Part shown: positions 24,236 to 25,299 of the stretch, in pieces
Position numbering within the stretch: position 1 is the first letter of the stretch
How the letters are laid out: every line of letters begins with the position of its first letter
Origin: Deferribacteraceae bacterium
GTDB taxonomy: Bacteria; Chrysiogenota; Deferribacteres; Deferribacterales; JAISNW01
Assembly: GCA_031278965.1 (NCBI GenBank)
Contig: JAITJJ010000203.1
Coordinates: 1 to 25,299 of the forward strand
DNA: 25,299 nt
Direction of reading: 5' to 3'
Made by a program: the position numbers and the translations under genes
The notes under the pieces: model-generated
Seen by the model: the letters and a program-made list of their open reading frames with translations, nothing else
Database searches by the model: none
Told to the model about the DNA's origin: nothing

Positions 24236-25299
24236 ATAATCTCCGGCTGAAAGAGGAATTGTGCTATCTTATACCCATCTTCCAAGATAAACGAAGGTTT
24301 TATAAACTCCGAAAATACGGCGTTGCCGTCCGCCTTTACCCCTGTTCCGTAAATTAAGGCGGGTACCGGCTCGGCAGTATGGGTTTTTAAACGCACTGGG
24401 GTTGCATGATCGGGCATAACCAGTATGCGAAAATCCTTATATGACGGCAGAATTTCCATAAGCGCCGGAATCATCTTGCTGTCAATGTTTTCCAATGCCC
24501 TCACCTTCTCATCAATACTGCCGCAATGCCCCGCTTCATCGGGCGCTTCCACATGAATAAAGAGATAGTCCAACTCTTTTAAGGCTTTTGCTCCGTAAAC
24601 CGCTTTTCCCTCAAAGTTCGTGTCTATATAACCGGTGATTCCGGGCACATCAATATATTTAAGCCCCGCATAATTACCAATTCCCTTTATGAGATCCACC
24701 GCCGCCACAACACCGCCAGCGAGCCCGTAAAGCTCTTTAAAAGCAGGGAGTGACGGGCGCTTCCCGCCTCCCCAGAGCCATATGCTGTTGGCGGGAAGGA
24801 GGGAATCGTCAAAGATTTCAAACGCTTTCTGCATAATCCCGCGCAGATAGAGCCCGTCCTCTCCACTCGGCAGATAGTCATCAATATCTTTCCCGGCAAT
24901 ATCATGGGGAGGGGTTGTTTCCGCTTCCACGGGGTTGCGGACAATCATCAGGTTTCTATAGCTTAAACCGTGATAAAACTCCAGTTTGTCCTTTTCAAAG
25001 AGAGTTGAAAGCCGTTTCACCGCTTGAGCGGACAATTCATCCGATATATGGCGGGCGCTGAAATCCTCCATATATACCCTACCCTCTTCGGAACATGGGG
25101 AAAGGGTGACGAGGTTGCATCGAAATGCCGTATCGTTTTTCCCAAGTTCTATCCCTTTACTTGCAGCTTCCAGAGGGCTTCGTCCGGAGTAATACTTTTT
25201 CGGATCATAGCCCATAACGCTTAAATTGCAGACATCGCTTCCAGGCAGCATCCCCCTGGGGGTTGTCCGCACTAAGCCGCATATGCCGCCCGCTGCAAG
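24229..25299 (-). CDS. ApgM-type phosphoglycerate mutase / possible homoserine kinase (5' end outside window)
   Basis: Alkaline-phosphatase-superfamily enzyme of the archaeal-type, cofactor-independent phosphoglycerate mutase (ApgM) family. The frame stays open to the window edge (LAAGGICGLVRTTPRGMLPG), so the GTG at 25272 is not the start and about 30 N-terminal residues lie outside, including the metal-binding serine region. Visible motifs: GMLPGSDVCNLSVMGYDPKKYYSGRSPLEAAS (by its pieces), AFRCNLVTL, VEAPDEAGHCGS, MPDHATP and HTAEPVPALIYG, the last three carrying metal-ligand Asp/His residues. Its stop overlaps the start of lysC. Some ApgM relatives have been shown to phosphorylate homoserine, and the aspartokinase neighbour makes a threonine-pathway role as likely as glycolysis. 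Confidence 0.9.
   Translation of the reverse strand, partial: LAAGGICGLVRTTPRGMLPGSDVCNLSVMGYDPKKYYSGRSPLEAASKGIELGKNDTAFRCNLVTLSPCSEEGRVYMEDFSARHISDELSAQAVKRLSTLFEKDKLEFYHGLSYRNLMIVRNPVEAETTPPHDIAGKDIDDYLPSGEDGLYLRGIMQKAFEIFDDSLLPANSIWLWGGGKRPSLPAFKELYGLAGGVVAAVDLIKGIGNYAGLKYIDVPGITGYIDTNFEGKAVYGAKALKELDYLFIHVEAPDEAGHCGSIDEKVRALENIDSKMIPALMEILPSYKDFRILVMPDHATPVRLKTHTAEPVPALIYGTGVKADGNAVFSEFIKPSFILEDGYKIAQFLFQPEIIC

Noticed and set aside
25272..25274. GTG at 25272 as the start of the ApgM-like gene.
   Set aside because: The upstream codons continue family-like sequence to the window edge, so the gene is truncated by the window.

Overview
The window looks like chromosomal DNA of a motile, Gram-negative-type anaerobe that handles H2. 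It holds a complete [FeFe]-hydrogenase locus with its maturation genes, a chemoreceptor, a FliL-like protein, a haem-motif diguanylate cyclase, a pseudopilin, a phosphoethanolamine-transferase-like enzyme and a split methylmalonyl-CoA mutase. Deferribacterota or a deltaproteobacterium-like lineage would fit, but the sequence alone does not settle the phylum. I saw no rRNA, tRNA or CRISPR array. Shine-Dalgarno sites are often G-runs (AGGGGG, GGGGGGG) and were used to correct several starts.

Layout. 47-2035 (-) is a methyl-accepting chemotaxis protein. 2182-3525 (-) is a decayed IS1634-type transposase abutting the 3' stump of a MORN-repeat gene. 3611-10982 is the hydrogenase locus: hydE (-) faces away from a tight (+) run of hydG, hydF, a Tat-signal [FeFe] hydrogenase, a four-cluster ferredoxin subunit with a C-terminal membrane helix, and a ten-helix HybB/NrfD-like quinone-site protein. 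The hydE-hydG gap carries a 21-bp-period direct repeat and a perfect ATTGT-N4-ACAAT palindrome. A hairpin follows the operon.

Next come a pseudopilin (-), a phosphoethanolamine-transferase-family enzyme (+), an unrecognised 137-residue protein (+), and a (-) group of unknown anchored protein, FliL-like protein and RluD-type pseudouridine synthase. A second, different IS1634-type remnant lies at 16855-17665. It is followed by the catalytic subunit of methylmalonyl-CoA mutase (-), a diguanylate cyclase with a periplasmic CXXCH and a long acidic tail (-), and a repeat-rich stretch with a foreign-looking pseudogene and tandem 19-bp repeats (21855-22969). The window ends with lysC and a phosphoglycerate-mutase-like gene (-) that runs off the right edge.

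How the genes work together. HydE, HydG and HydF would build the H-cluster in the cytoplasm. The folded hydrogenase would then cross the membrane by Tat, carrying the signal-less ferredoxin subunit with it, and pass electrons between H2 and the quinone pool through the HybB-like protein. That is the architecture of formate dehydrogenase-N or hydrogenase-2 with an [FeFe] enzyme as catalytic head, and it is the most interesting system here. HydF also lacks two usual motif residues.
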